This document shows, piece after piece, positions 51,771 through 61,036 of a DNA stretch of 64,000 nt (position 1 is the first letter of the stretch; every line of letters starts with the position of its first letter). Source of the DNA: Woeseia oceani (GTDB lineage Bacteria > Pseudomonadota > Gammaproteobacteria > Steroidobacterales > Woeseiaceae); NCBI RefSeq assembly GCF_001677435.1, contig NZ_CP016268.1:2717001-2781000 (forward strand), written 5' to 3'. The notes beneath the pieces were generated by a model. The model was not told where the DNA came from and made no database searches. It was given only the letters and a program-made list of their open reading frames with translations. The position numbers and the translations under genes are program-made.

Positions 51771-53822
51771 ATGAACTTACGGGCACTTTCGCTACGACCC
51801 CTGTCTTGCATGGCCAGCATCGCCCTGCTTGTCTCGTCCCCCGCCGTTCTGGCTCAGGATGACACCACCGACATCGAACAGATCACCGTGGTTGGTCGAA
51901 TGACCAATGTTGACGTTACCGCTGACGAAATCGAACGCTACCAGGTCAATGATCTGCAGGACCTGTTTCGGCACGTGCCGTCCGTATCGGTGGGCGGCTC
52001 GCTCGGGATCGCCCAGAAAATTTACGTGCGCGGCATGGAAGACACGCTGTTGAACGTGACCGTCGATGGTGCCCCGCAGACTGGCACACTGTTTCACCAT
52101 ATCGGTCGCGTCAAGATCGAGCCCGAGCTGTTGAAACAGGTTTCAGTGCAATCGGGCGCCGGAGAAGCCACGGCAGGTTTCGGTGCAATAGGCGGTTCCA
52201 TCCGCTTCCTGACCAAAGACGCCAATGACCTGCTCGATGATGGCGATAATGTCGGCGGCCTGGTGCGTGTTGGCGTCTTCAGTAACGAAGGCCAACGCTA
52301 CAGTGGTACCGTCTACGGCCGGCTGTCGGACAACTGGGGCCTGCTGGGGTCGTACGTTTACGTTAACCGCGAAAATATGGACGACGGCGACGGCAACGAA
52401 TTGCTGGCCACTTCCGCTGAACAAAAACTGGGCTTCCTGAAGCTCAGCGGTGCCATCGGTGACAAGCAGTACCTGTCCCTGAGCTATGAATTGCGCGACG
52501 AGGAAGGCGAATTCGGGCAGCGGCCAAACTGGCCAACACTGGAGGGCGACCCGATCTATCCGGGTAGCGGAGAACGCGAAACAGTCGTTGCCAACTACCG
52601 GTTTGACGCCAGCGACGCAATCAATGTGGAAACCACGCTCTACTCAACACAATCGGACTTTGTGCAAAACGTGACAGGCCGTTGGGGACGCTACGGCGCC
52701 GACATAGAGACCACCGGTTTTGACGTGCGCAACACCTCCCGGCTGGGTCAGCACAGCGTTACCTACGGCATTGAACAGCGCAATGATGAAGTTGTCAGCG
52801 CTTACCTCGATGGCCCCGCAACCTGTGCGGCCTGGGCATGGGATGCCAACACCTGTTCATTCAAAGAAGAAGGAACCGCAACAGCGGCGTATATCCAGGA
52901 CCATTTTCAGGCTACCGACCAGCTGTTGCTCAGCTTCGGCATGCGTTACGACGATTACGATTTCGAACAACTGACCTATGACGAAACCAGCGGCTCGCAC
53001 GGTTGGTCGGGCAACATTGGCCTGGACTATGATCTGACCCCGGAGTTGACCTTCAGCATAGGCTACGCAGAGGCCATGCGCGGCAAGGAAATCGGTGATG
53101 CCCTCACGCTCGAGAAGCGTCCCGGGCGGCTGCGAATCGATCCGGCGTTGCGACCGGAAGACGTCACGAATGCCGAGATTGGCGTTACCTACCGTAACGA
53201 CCAATGGTTCGCCTCGCTGGTCTACTTCCAGAGTGACATTGACGATGTCATCAGCGACCAGATCGGTGGTGGCGTTGCGCCTGAAGACTCCACGTACTAT
53301 GAGAACATTGGTCGCTACGAAGCCGACGGGTTTGAGCTTGGCTTCGGCTACCAGCTGGATCGCGTTCGCTTTGACCTTGCCTACAGCAACACAACCTCCG
53401 AAATCAATGGCCACACCGTTGAAGGCTACGAGTACAACGGCATCGGCAATGCCCGCGGCGACACGTTGACCGTTGGCATTAACTTCGAGGCATCGGGCCG
53501 GCTGGAGCTGGGCTGGAATACCATTGCGGTCGCCGGCATGGACGATATCGAGGTCTTGCACCGCGCCATGGACATCGGCTGGATTGCAGAACTGCAAACA
53601 ATCGACAAACCCGGTTATGCCGTACATGACGTGTACGCACGCTGGCAACCAACCCGCAGCGATAGCTGGTACCTGTCCTTCGCCGTGCAGAATGTATTCG
53701 ATAAATCGTACCGGGATCACTCCAGCGTCGGCGACTATTCAGCCATTCCAGGCTGGGAAACCGTCGCCGGTTTGCGTGAAACGGGCCGGGATATCCGACT
53801 GACTCTCAGTGCTGGTTTCTGA
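51771..53822 (+). CDS. TonB-dependent outer-membrane receptor (iron/siderophore type)
   Basis: 683 residues. Signal peptide about 1-28, a TonB-box-like ITVVGR, plug domain (about 45-150: IAQKIYVRGMEDTLLNVTVD, FGAIGGSIRFLTKDAND) and a 22-strand barrel ending LRETGRDIRLTLSAGF, with terminal phenylalanine for BAM insertion. Located directly after a Fur-type promoter and before a PepSY membrane protein, so iron-chelate uptake is likely. The ligand is not identifiable. Three plug-domain histidines are not a heme signature. Confidence 0.9.
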   Translation: MNLRALSLRPLSCMASIALLVSSPAVLAQDDTTDIEQITVVGRMTNVDVTADEIERYQVNDLQDLFRHVPSVSVGGSLGIAQKIYVRGMEDTLLNVTVDGAPQTGTLFHHIGRVKIEPELLKQVSVQSGAGEATAGFGAIGGSIRFLTKDANDLLDDGDNVGGLVRVGVFSNEGQRYSGTVYGRLSDNWGLLGSYVYVNRENMDDGDGNELLATSAEQKLGFLKLSGAIGDKQYLSLSYELRDEEGEFGQRPNWPTLEGDPIYPGSGERETVVANYRFDASDAINVETTLYSTQSDFVQNVTGRWGRYGADIETTGFDVRNTSRLGQHSVTYGIEQRNDEVVSAYLDGPATCAAWAWDANTCSFKEEGTATAAYIQDHFQATDQLLLSFGMRYDDYDFEQLTYDETSGSHGWSGNIGLDYDLTPELTFSIGYAEAMRGKEIGDALTLEKRPGRLRIDPALRPEDVTNAEIGVTYRNDQWFASLVYFQSDIDDVISDQIGGGVAPEDSTYYENIGRYEADGFELGFGYQLDRVRFDLAYSNTTSEINGHTVEGYEYNGIGNARGDTLTVGINFEASGRLELGWNTIAVAGMDDIEVLHRAMDIGWIAELQTIDKPGYAVHDVYARWQPTRSDSWYLSFAVQNVFDKSYRDHSSVGDYSAIPGWETVAGLRETGRDIRLTLSAGF

Positions 53823-53852
53823 TCACTCGCGGGTTGCGAGTATCACCTGACT

Positions 53853-54998
53853 ATGCGCTTGCGAACGCTCGTCTTCTGGTCGCACCTCGGTACCGGGGTG
53901 CTGGCCGGACTCGTCGTACTGATGATGTCGGCAACCGGTGTCTTGCTCACCTACGAGAGACAACTTACGGAATGGGCCGAACAGCAGTATGACGTAGCCG
54001 TTCCGGACAATGCGCAACCACTGCCGGTGGACGCGATACTCGCGAACTTTGAGAAATCGCATCCCGACGAACAGCATTTCGAAATTCGCTTCGTCAATCG
54101 TCCCGGGGCCGCCGTTATCGTCTGGGCCGGGCCGGAACCCTTTTTGCTCGACCCGTACACCGGTGCGGTCATTCGAGAAGGCGAAGCGCCCATTGCCGAG
54201 TTCTTTCATTTTGTAACGCGCATGCACCGCTGGTTCGCATTGGACGATACGGCCAGCTTCGACGCGGCCAGAGCGATCACCGCGTACAGCAATCTGTTGT
54301 TTCTTTTCATGATCCTGAGCGGTGTATACCTCTGGCTGCCGCGCGTGTGGCGCTGGCCTATTCTGAAGACCAAACTGTTCTTCAACAACAAAGCCCGCAA
54401 CGCCAAAGCCCGCGACTATAACTGGCACCACGTCTTCAGCTTCTGGGCACTCGTGCCTTTGTTTGTTATTTGCGTATCCGCAACGATCTTCTACTTTCCG
54501 TGGGCCAACACAGCGCTGTACGCCGCCTTCGGCGAGGCCGTACCGCTACGTGAGGAGCATCCTGAACACGATCCGCAGCTGGAATCAGGCGCGAACGCCA
54601 TCTCAAATGAGCAGTTGCTGGTACACGCGAAAACGCACGCCGATGACAACGGTGCCAGCGACTGGTATTCGATCTGGATGGAAGTTGGCGAAACTCCGGG
54701 AGAAGCACGTTTCTACATTGACCGCAGCCTGGGAAGACGACCACCGTTCGCCTACGCGCTGATTCTCAATACGCAGAATGCCAGCGTCAAAGAGGTCAAA
54801 CGGCACGACGATTATTCGCCCGGCGATCAGGCGTGGGGCATCCTGCGATTTCTCCACACTGGCGAACAGTTTGGTTTTGTTGGGCAGACGATCGCAGGCC
54901 TGGCATCACTCGCCGCCTGCCTGCTTGTTTACACCGGCATTGCGCTGGCATGGCGCAGACTGGTAAGCCCTTGGCTGCGAAAAAGCCGCGCTGTCTGA
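53853..54998 (+). CDS. PepSY-associated membrane protein (iron reductase-like)
   Basis: 381 residues with four membrane helices (about 11-34, 145-165, 200-222, 342-365). Conserved histidines occur in VFWSHLGTGVLAG, VTRMHRWFAL, YNWHHVFSFWAL and FLHTGEQFG. This is the PepSY_TM layout found beside siderophore receptors, proposed to reduce ferric complexes in the periplasm using heme. It follows the TonB receptor by 30 bp and likely shares its Fur-controlled transcript. Confidence 0.88.
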   Translation: MRLRTLVFWSHLGTGVLAGLVVLMMSATGVLLTYERQLTEWAEQQYDVAVPDNAQPLPVDAILANFEKSHPDEQHFEIRFVNRPGAAVIVWAGPEPFLLDPYTGAVIREGEAPIAEFFHFVTRMHRWFALDDTASFDAARAITAYSNLLFLFMILSGVYLWLPRVWRWPILKTKLFFNNKARNAKARDYNWHHVFSFWALVPLFVICVSATIFYFPWANTALYAAFGEAVPLREEHPEHDPQLESGANAISNEQLLVHAKTHADDNGASDWYSIWMEVGETPGEARFYIDRSLGRRPPFAYALILNTQNASVKEVKRHDDYSPGDQAWGILRFLHTGEQFGFVGQTIAGLASLAACLLVYTGIALAWRRLVSPWLRKSRAV

Positions 54999-55152
54999 CC
55001 AAGCGGACAGACATCGAACCACTACAAACGTACTGTCAGTCTGTATTGCCAGACTGGCGAGCTGTCATTTCCGTGACGGCGAGAGCAGCCAACAGGCGTT
55101 GCCGATCGTGGTCGGGGCAACCCGGCTTGCGCAGGCTGCTATCTGACAGCAA

Positions 55153-55189
55153 CTGCCATCCTTGCCGTATTAACCGGCAAGGATGGCAG
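55153..55189. terminator. 15-bp perfect stem-loop between convergent genes
   Basis: CTGCCATCCTTGCCG (55153-55167) pairs with CGGCAAGGATGGCAG (55175-55189) around a 7-base loop. It lies between the PepSY gene and the convergent zinc-type receptor gene. It has no T-tract, so it may block read-through or protect 3' ends from both sides. Confidence 0.6.
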
Positions 55190-55209
55190 AGCGTGCATTG
55201 CGATTCCGA

Positions 55210-57363
55210 TCAGAAGTTGTAACGCAGGCCCAGTTGCAACGACCGCCCTGGCAGCGGAAACGTGTCCTTCAACGGTGAGCTGTTCTGTCTCGCATCCTCA
55301 TCCGTCAGGTTTGTGCCACGGACAAACAGGAAGACATCCGGCTCATTGAACGTGTAAGACAACTCCGCGTTCAGCATGGTGTAACCTTCCGTCGCCAGCT
55401 CATTGACTGCCGACTTGTTCTGGTCGTCATGATAAACAACGTTCAGCGCAGCACCCAACGCGTTTCGGGAGTAGTGCAAGCCAAAACCGAAGCGCAATGG
55501 CGGCATGCGCGACAGGTAGTTCCCGGACACTTTCTCTTCCGCTTCGGCGTAATCGCTGAAGAACCGGCTGTGCAGGTGCCCTTTCTCTGAATCCATCAGC
55601 TCGATGCCCAGTTCCGCTTCGAAACCGACGATAGTCACGTCATCCTGGCCGTAGTGGAACACTGGCAGTTCATCGTCTTCCAGACCCGTCGCGGTAAGCA
55701 GGATGTAGTCGTCAACATCATTAATAAACGTCGTGAACGTAAAATCGAAACGCTCGTAGTTGCCACGCAAAGTCAGGTCCAGATTGGTCGACAGTTCCTT
55801 GTCCAACTGACCGTTGCCCAGCGTCACCGAACCGCGTTCAATGCGACCAACCGCCAGGTGAGCGCCATCGGCGTAAAGCTCGGTGGCATTCGGATGGCGT
55901 TCGCTGTGTACCAGGTTGGCAGACAATGCCAGCGCATCCGACAACGACCAGATAGCACCCACTGAAACACCAAATGCATCGTCTTCGTAGTCCGCCGCAA
56001 GCGGAGACTTCAGCGTTTGACGTTCGACCCGTGCACTGCCTTGCAGCGTCCAGTCATCAGTCAGCGCGTATTCTTCAAAGACAAACAAACTGAGTTGCGA
56101 CGTATCCGTTGGCGGTACAAATGCCTCGTCGCCCAACGCTTCAAAGTCCACACTCTTGTACTGCAAGCCAAATGCACCGTCGAAGCGATCACCGATTGCA
56201 TGCTGAATTTCGACCCGCGCATCGAGCCCGTCTGAATTAAAGATCGTGCCGATCTCGGTACCTTCCAGCTCCATGTGCGTGTAATCGTTCTTGGCCAATC
56301 GGAACCGGGCCTTCTTGAAGGGACCGGAAAGGCTGTACTCACCTTTGACGTCCACGCGCGTTTGCTCGAGATCGACGCGTACCGCTTCCGCATGCTCTTC
56401 GTGCTCTTCTTCGTGCTCTTCGTCCTCGTGATCTTCTTCGTGCTCATGCGCATGGGCATGGCCGGGGATCCCGTAGTTGCTGTCGCGCATGCTGACAGAC
56501 ACACCCACGAATCCCTTGTCTCCGGTGAACGTAATAGCCGCCGCACCGCCCTCGGTTACGCTGTCAGTATTCTCGACAACACCGTAGGCTTCCTCTTCGT
56601 GCTCATGGTCATGCTCGTCTTCATGCTCATCTTCCTCGTCGTGGTGTTCTTCCTCTTCGAGTGCACGAAACAGGGCGGACTCTGCGAAGCCCGGAATCTT
56701 TACGTTTTCGGTGGTAAGCCGGTAGTAGTCGAAATGGGCGGCAACCGCTGAGTTGCCGAATGCGACCTTCGCCGCACCGGACCGTCTGCCGGTCGCAGAG
56801 TCGGTACCCAGCGCGAGTGCCCCGGATACCGGCTCATCAAGGGGCTTTTCCATAATCCGGTTGTCAACGACATTCACCAGACCGCCGGCGGCGCCGCTGC
56901 CGTAAAGTAGCGTTGCCGGGCCGCGGACTATCTCGATTCTGTCCGCGAGTATGCCTTCTACCGCAACCGCGTGGTCGCTACTCAAGGCCGAAGCGTCCAT
57001 AGCATCCAGAGAGTTGGAAAGTACCCGTACCCGCTCACCGTACTGACCGCGAATCACCGGGCGCGAAGCGACGGGACCAAAGTAACTGGAGCTGACACCG
57101 ACTTCGCCGGACAGCGTTTCGCCTATACTCGCCGCGCGCTTAACGGCAAGCGCATCGCCCTCCAGTACGGACGTCGGTTGGGCCAGTTCTTTGATCGTTC
57201 GACCAATGGGAGAAACGCTGACTACAATTTCTTCGATCTCATGGTGACCATCTTCCGTCCCGGACTCCTGCGCGCCAACCGCCACACTGCAAAGCATCAA
57301 TACAGACGCACTGTATGCGACCGTACGAATCTGCCGGCGTCCGGCAGTAATTGAGGTTTTCAT
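55210..57363 (-). CDS. TonB-dependent receptor with His/acid-rich loops (ZnuD-like)
   Basis: 717 residues. Signal peptide about 1-30; plug about 45-170 (VIRGQYGERVRVLSNSL, EIVRGPATLLYGSGAAGGLV); barrel to the terminal LRYNF. Two loops at about 235-258 and 300-324 consist almost only of His, Glu and Asp, as in the zinc receptor ZnuD of Neisseria, and would bind zinc at the surface. The ATG at 57363 is used since residues upstream do not resemble a leader. A DUF2946 gene and a Zur-like box precede it, so zinc uptake in starvation is the likely role. Confidence 0.88.
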   Translation of the reverse strand: MKTSITAGRRQIRTVAYSASVLMLCSVAVGAQESGTEDGHHEIEEIVVSVSPIGRTIKELAQPTSVLEGDALAVKRAASIGETLSGEVGVSSSYFGPVASRPVIRGQYGERVRVLSNSLDAMDASALSSDHAVAVEGILADRIEIVRGPATLLYGSGAAGGLVNVVDNRIMEKPLDEPVSGALALGTDSATGRRSGAAKVAFGNSAVAAHFDYYRLTTENVKIPGFAESALFRALEEEEHHDEEDEHEDEHDHEHEEEAYGVVENTDSVTEGGAAAITFTGDKGFVGVSVSMRDSNYGIPGHAHAHEHEEDHEDEEHEEEHEEHAEAVRVDLEQTRVDVKGEYSLSGPFKKARFRLAKNDYTHMELEGTEIGTIFNSDGLDARVEIQHAIGDRFDGAFGLQYKSVDFEALGDEAFVPPTDTSQLSLFVFEEYALTDDWTLQGSARVERQTLKSPLAADYEDDAFGVSVGAIWSLSDALALSANLVHSERHPNATELYADGAHLAVGRIERGSVTLGNGQLDKELSTNLDLTLRGNYERFDFTFTTFINDVDDYILLTATGLEDDELPVFHYGQDDVTIVGFEAELGIELMDSEKGHLHSRFFSDYAEAEEKVSGNYLSRMPPLRFGFGLHYSRNALGAALNVVYHDDQNKSAVNELATEGYTMLNAELSYTFNEPDVFLFVRGTNLTDEDARQNSSPLKDTFPLPGRSLQLGLRYNF

Positions 57364-57447
57364 TGTTTGTTCTAATCCTGTGTACACGACAAACAGCTGA
57401 CAACGAATCGTCAGCATGAGCTGTGGCCATCGCCACGATACGAAGGA

Positions 57448-57762
57448 TCAGATTGAGGGCGGAGCGCGGGATCTGTAAGCGGGGAGGAATGGCGCGGTAA
57501 TGCTGGCCTGGCGAACCAGCTCGGGATCGATAAATTGCGTTGCCTGCTCGACAACTATGCTCGCACCGGCGACTGCCTGATCGTCACGACCGAGCTGCAT
57601 GCAGACGGCGCAAACGCTGCTGACATCACCGACAACATGTTTGAATTGATGCGCGGAGCTGTTTATCGACAACAACGCAAGCGCGAACAATACCGACATG
57701 ACCCCAACCCGACGGGTCGCGCCATTGACTTGCAAATTCGGTTTGTTGTTTCGCATTGACAT
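57448..57762 (-). CDS. DUF2946-like exported small protein
   Basis: 104 residues with a hydrophobic segment (VMSVLFALALLSINSSAH) and a CAVCMQLG motif with a nearby histidine, as in DUF2946 proteins often found next to metal-related TonB receptors. The CxxC and histidines could bind a metal in the periplasm. Start uncertain (57762 or 57756). It lies 84 bp upstream of the zinc-type receptor and downstream of the Zur-like box, so the two probably form one operon. Confidence 0.7.
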   Translation of the reverse strand: MSMRNNKPNLQVNGATRRVGVMSVLFALALLSINSSAHQFKHVVGDVSSVCAVCMQLGRDDQAVAGASIVVEQATQFIDPELVRQASITAPFLPAYRSRAPPSI

Positions 57763-57792
57763 CAACTGTCGTCTATCCAAAAATCACGCAAC

Positions 57793-57807
57793 TGTTACTC
57801 TATAACA
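57793..57807 (-). promoter_or_regulatory. Zur-like operator
   Basis: TGTTACTCTATAACA is a perfect TGTTA-5-TAACA inverted repeat, very close to the gammaproteobacterial Zur core TGTTATANTATAACA. It lies 31 bp before the DUF2946 start, in promoter position. It predicts repression of the DUF2946-receptor operon when zinc is abundant. Confidence 0.72.
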
Positions 57808-57856
57808 TTGTGTCACCGGTTGGAATGCTTGCTGGCGCGGGTCCAACAATCGGCAC

Positions 57857-58210
57857 CACGAAAAAGGCCCCATAAAGGGGCCCTTTCAGATTTTTGGTGG
57901 TGATGGGTGGATTTGAACCCAATCCGCCCGCTCGACCTGGTTTCGCGCTTCAGCCCGGTGCGGATTGATCTTTAGTCAGACGCCTGCAGATTCAACGGAC
58001 TCTTCGGTGGGAAATTCCCCGGCAACAGCGAAAAGCGGAAAGGGCCCCATAAAGGGGCCCTTTCAGATTTTTGGTGGTGATGGGTGGATTTGAACCCAAT
58101 CCGCCCGCAGATACTGGAACCACGATGCAACCCGGTGCGGATTGATCTTTAGTCAGATGCCTGAAGCTCCAATGGACCCTTCGGTGGAAAATCCCCCGGC
58201 ACCAGCAAAA
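57857..58210. repeat. Two tandem 177-bp units derived from the tRNA-Met 3' end
   Basis: Units begin near 57860 and 58037, with a third, genuine one at 58214. Each has a GGGGCCC-type terminator hairpin, then the last 25 bases of the tRNA (57895-57919 and 58071-58095, identical), then about 110 bp shared only by the first two units (CCGGTGCGGATTGATCTTTA). The remaining tRNA is missing, so the first two units cannot fold as tRNAs. No gene is seen in 57808-58211. Confidence 0.82.
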
Positions 58211-58211
58211 A

Positions 58212-58243
58212 CGAAAAGGGCCCCTATTGAGGGGCCCTTTTCG
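58212..58243 (-). terminator. Strong terminator after tRNA-Met
   Basis: AAAAGGGCCCCT and AGGGGCCCTTTT form a 12-bp perfect stem with a 4-base loop. On the minus strand it directly follows the tRNA 3' end and ends in a T-run. Two diverged copies lie in the tandem units to the left. Confidence 0.88.
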
Positions 58244-58247
58244 TTTT

Positions 58248-58324
58248 TGGTGGTGATGGGTGGATTTGAACCACCGACCTGCGGGTTATGAGTCCACCGC
58301 TCTAACCAACTGAGCTACATCACC
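58248..58324 (-). tRNA. tRNA-Met (CAT)
   Basis: 77 nt with an encoded CCA. Acceptor GGTGATG pairs with CATCACC; the D-arm AGCTCAGTTGGTTAGAGC and the T-arm GGTGGTTCAAATCCACC are standard; the anticodon loop is CTCATAA. The stem pair 31-39 next to the loop is A-C, a mismatch. Elongator Met is most likely; a CAT-reading Ile tRNA (lysidine type) cannot be fully excluded. Confidence 0.92.
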
Positions 58325-58457
58325 AGAACCGGAATTCCCTGGCGGCCGAACCGCGAGGGGCGCAAATTGTCCTTTTCCCTCCCAGCGGTGTCAAGCGCTG
58401 CGGTCCGGGCTGCGGGATGCTTATAATCCACGCTCGATTCCCGGACCCGGCAGCCGC

Positions 58458-59081
58458 ATGACCATTGATCCCCTCTTCGTGCTCGAAATGATTGGCACGG
58501 CCGTATTTGCCATCAGCGGCGCGCTCGCAGCCTCGCGGGCCAAAATGGATATCTTCGGCTTCTCCGTGCTGGCACTCATGCCGGCGGTGGGCGGTGGGAC
58601 GATGCGAGACATCGTGCTGGGCCGCTTTCCCGTGTTCTGGATCGAGAACAACAGCTACGTGGCGGTCGCTGTCCTGGCTGCGGTCGGCGTGTACTTTTTT
58701 GCCGACCGGCCGGGCTTTCGCCTGACTCTGCTCACCTGGATGGACGCTGCTGGCCTTGCCCTGTTCGCAGTACTGGGCACGGAAATCGCGCTTAATGCGG
58801 GAGTCACCGTCTTTATTGCCATCATGATGGGCGTCACGACAGCGGTTATCGGCGGCATGATCCGCGACATTATCTGCAATGAAATTCCGCTGGTGTTGTC
58901 CGGGGAGGTTTATGCGACAGCGGCATTCGTCGCGTCGATTGCCTACATCCTCGCACTTCGCGCTGGCACACCGGATACCGTTTCTTTAGGTATTGGCGTT
59001 ATCGCCGGATTTGCCGTGCGTGCTGTCGGAATTATCTTCCACCTGAAATTTCCGCGCGTAGGTCACGACAATCAGGCATAG
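58458..59081 (+). CDS. TRIC-family cation channel (UPF0126)
   Basis: 207 residues, seven membrane helices built from two inverted three-helix repeats. Each repeat carries the GG-x2-RD motif of prokaryotic TRIC channels (VGGGTMRDIVLG and IGGMIRDIICNE). TRIC proteins form trimeric K+/Na+ channels in the inner membrane. The start ATG at 58458 agrees with the family. It stands alone between tRNA-Met and ychF. Confidence 0.92.
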   Translation: MTIDPLFVLEMIGTAVFAISGALAASRAKMDIFGFSVLALMPAVGGGTMRDIVLGRFPVFWIENNSYVAVAVLAAVGVYFFADRPGFRLTLLTWMDAAGLALFAVLGTEIALNAGVTVFIAIMMGVTTAVIGGMIRDIICNEIPLVLSGEVYATAAFVASIAYILALRAGTPDTVSLGIGVIAGFAVRAVGIIFHLKFPRVGHDNQA

Positions 59082-59232
59082 CAGCCGGCGCGAGTTGCAC
59101 CATTGCTGATTAGCAGACGCCAACCGCCCGCCTTGGCGACAGTGCGCCAGAACGTTACCGCTGAGCGGCCAGCTTGCAGGTCAGCGGCCGGTGTTAACCA
59201 TGCGTGTTGGGCTGCTGTCGTCCGTGAGCGAC

Positions 59233-60324
59233 TCAAACATTGAAGCGGAAGTGCATGATGTCGCCTTCCTTCACAATGTATTCCTTGCCTTCGAGCCGCA
59301 GCTTGCCGGCTTCTTTGGCGCCTTGCTCACCCTTGCCCGCGACAAAGTCTTCGTAGGCCATAACTTCAGCCCGAATGAAGCCCTTCTCAAAATCGGTGTG
59401 AATTTCGCCGGCGGCATTCGGCGCCGTTGCGCCAACCCGGGTCGTCCAGGCACGGACTTCCTTTTTGCCGGCCGTAAAGAAGGTCTGCAAGCCCAGCAAC
59501 TGGTAGCCGCAACGAATGACTCTGTCCAGACCCGGCTCTTCCAGACCAAGGTCGGACAGAAAATCGGCCTTGTCCGCATCATCGAGTTGCGCGATCTCTG
59601 CCTCGATTGCCGCGCAAATGGCGACAACCTCGGCGCCTTCCTTGCTGGCCATTTCCCGCACCGCATCCAGATGCGCATTGTTTTCGAAGCCGCTCTCGTC
59701 CACGTTGGCGATGTACATGACCGGCTTCGCGGTAATCAGGTGCAGGTCGCGCAAGGCAAGGCGTTCGTTGGCATCCAGATCGAGGGTACGTAACGGCGAG
59801 CCTTCGTCGAGGTGCGCCTTTACCTTGCGGAGCAAGTCACGGTAAGTGACCGCCGCCTTGTCGTTGGTCTTGGCATTTTTCTCTGCCTTATACAATTGCT
59901 TCTCGACTGACTCGAGGTCAGCGAGTGCCAGCTCCGTGTTGATCGTGTCAACGTCATCGAGCGGATCAATCTTGCCCGCGACGTGGGTCACGTCATCGTT
60001 CTCGAAACAACGTACCACGTGCGCGATCGCGTTAGTCTCGCGAATGTTCGCGAGGAATTTGTTGCCTAAGCCCTCGCCCGTTGAAGCGCCTGCGACCAGG
60101 CCCGCAATATCCACGAACTCCATGGTCGTGGGCAGAATGCGTTCCGGATTGACGATACCCGCCAGTACGGCAAGCCGCGGGTCGGGCACAGGCACGATAC
60201 CGACGTTCGGCTCGATGGTGCAGAACGGGTAATTCTCCGCCGCAATTTCAGCCGCGGTCAGAGCATTGAACAGAGTGGATTTACCAACGTTCGGCAAGCC
60301 GACGATGCCGCATTTAATTGCCAT
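59233..60324 (-). CDS. ychF: Ribosome-binding ATPase YchF
   Basis: 363 residues, the family length. P-loop [26 protein letters not shown] switch region, [20 protein letters not shown], coiled-coil centre, then the TGS-like C-terminal domain ([20 protein letters not shown]). YchF/OLA1 prefers ATP to GTP and acts in stress and translation control. It overlaps the pth stop by one base (TGATG), the usual pth-ychF order. Confidence 0.97.
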   Translation of the reverse strand: MAIKCGIVGLPNVGKSTLFNALTAAEIAAENYPFCTIEPNVGIVPVPDPRLAVLAGIVNPERILPTTMEFVDIAGLVAGASTGEGLGNKFLANIRETNAIAHVVRCFENDDVTHVAGKIDPLDDVDTINTELALADLESVEKQLYKAEKNAKTNDKAAVTYRDLLRKVKAHLDEGSPLRTLDLDANERLALRDLHLITAKPVMYIANVDESGFENNAHLDAVREMASKEGAEVVAICAAIEAEIAQLDDADKADFLSDLGLEEPGLDRVIRCGYQLLGLQTFFTAGKKEVRAWTTRVGATAPNAAGEIHTDFEKGFIRAEVMAYEDFVAGKGEQGAKEAGKLRLEGKEYIVKEGDIMHFRFNV

Positions 60325-60917
60325 CAGGTATTTTCTTTATCCGTTTTGGTGTGAAGTTTTTTCATCGCAGCGTTCATTCCGAACTCGACCAGCAACGGCA
60401 TGATTGTCACTGCCTGTTCTATATTTTCGGTGATCGCCTGCTCAATGTCTGCGCTGGCACGTTTTAACACGTAGTTGGTGACCTGGCTCTTGTCACCCGG
60501 ATGCCCAACGCCCAGCCGCAAACGCATGAAGTCCGCGCCACAATGGCGGATGATGTCCCGCAAACCGTTGTGGCCGCCGTGGCCGCCACCTTTTTTCAGG
60601 CGTACTGTGCCCGGCGGCAAATCAATTTCATCGTGGGCGACGAGCAACTCCGTCGCCTGCAATCGGTAATAATCCAGCATGCCTCTTACGGGCCCGCCGC
60701 TGAGATTCATATAGCTCTGCGGCTTGACCAGCCAGATCTCTTCGCCTGCGATGCGAATCTTGCACACCTCGGCATCAAAGCGCTTCTCGATGCGAAACGA
60801 CTCGCCCAGGCTCCGTGCCAGTTCATCAACGAACCAGAAGCCAGCATTGTGCAAGGTACGCGCGTAACGCTCTTCCGGGTTGCCGAGACCGGCGATGATG
60901 GAAACCTGAGTACTCAT
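60324..60917 (-). CDS. pth: Peptidyl-tRNA hydrolase
   Basis: 197 residues. Opening [20 protein letters not shown] includes the catalytic histidine (TLHNAG). [30 protein letters not shown] and [12 protein letters not shown] are also diagnostic. It recycles peptidyl-tRNA that drops from ribosomes, an essential role. It follows rplY after a terminator and precedes ychF directly. Confidence 0.97.
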   Translation of the reverse strand: MSTQVSIIAGLGNPEERYARTLHNAGFWFVDELARSLGESFRIEKRFDAEVCKIRIAGEEIWLVKPQSYMNLSGGPVRGMLDYYRLQATELLVAHDEIDLPPGTVRLKKGGGHGGHNGLRDIIRHCGADFMRLRLGVGHPGDKSQVTNYVLKRASADIEQAITENIEQAVTIMPLLVEFGMNAAMKKLHTKTDKENT

Positions 60918-60984
60918 GAGCGTGCTGTATTTTTTACCCCAAGCTGATGATCAAGCGCACTATGGTAGCCGATGCAAGGCAGAC

Positions 60985-61016
60985 AAGAAAAAGGCCGCAT
61001 TCCGGCGGCCTTTTCC
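60985..61016 (-). terminator. Rho-independent terminator between rplY and pth
   Basis: AAGGCCGC (60991-60998) pairs with GCGGCCTT (61005-61012), extended by A/T pairs. On the minus strand the stem is followed by TTTCTTGTC. It lies 21 bp after the rplY stop, so pth-ychF probably needs read-through or its own promoter. Confidence 0.85.
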
Positions 61017-61036
61017 GTGTCGCTTGCGGCACTGAC

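Noticed and set aside
51430-51862. Forward ORFs before the iron-type TonB receptor
   Set aside because: They run over the S9 peptidase remnant and the promoter. The receptor frame and the reverse remnant explain the sequence.
57857-58200. Additional complete tRNA genes
   Set aside because: Only the last 25 bases match tRNA-Met. The 5' halves do not form acceptor, D-arm or anticodon arm.
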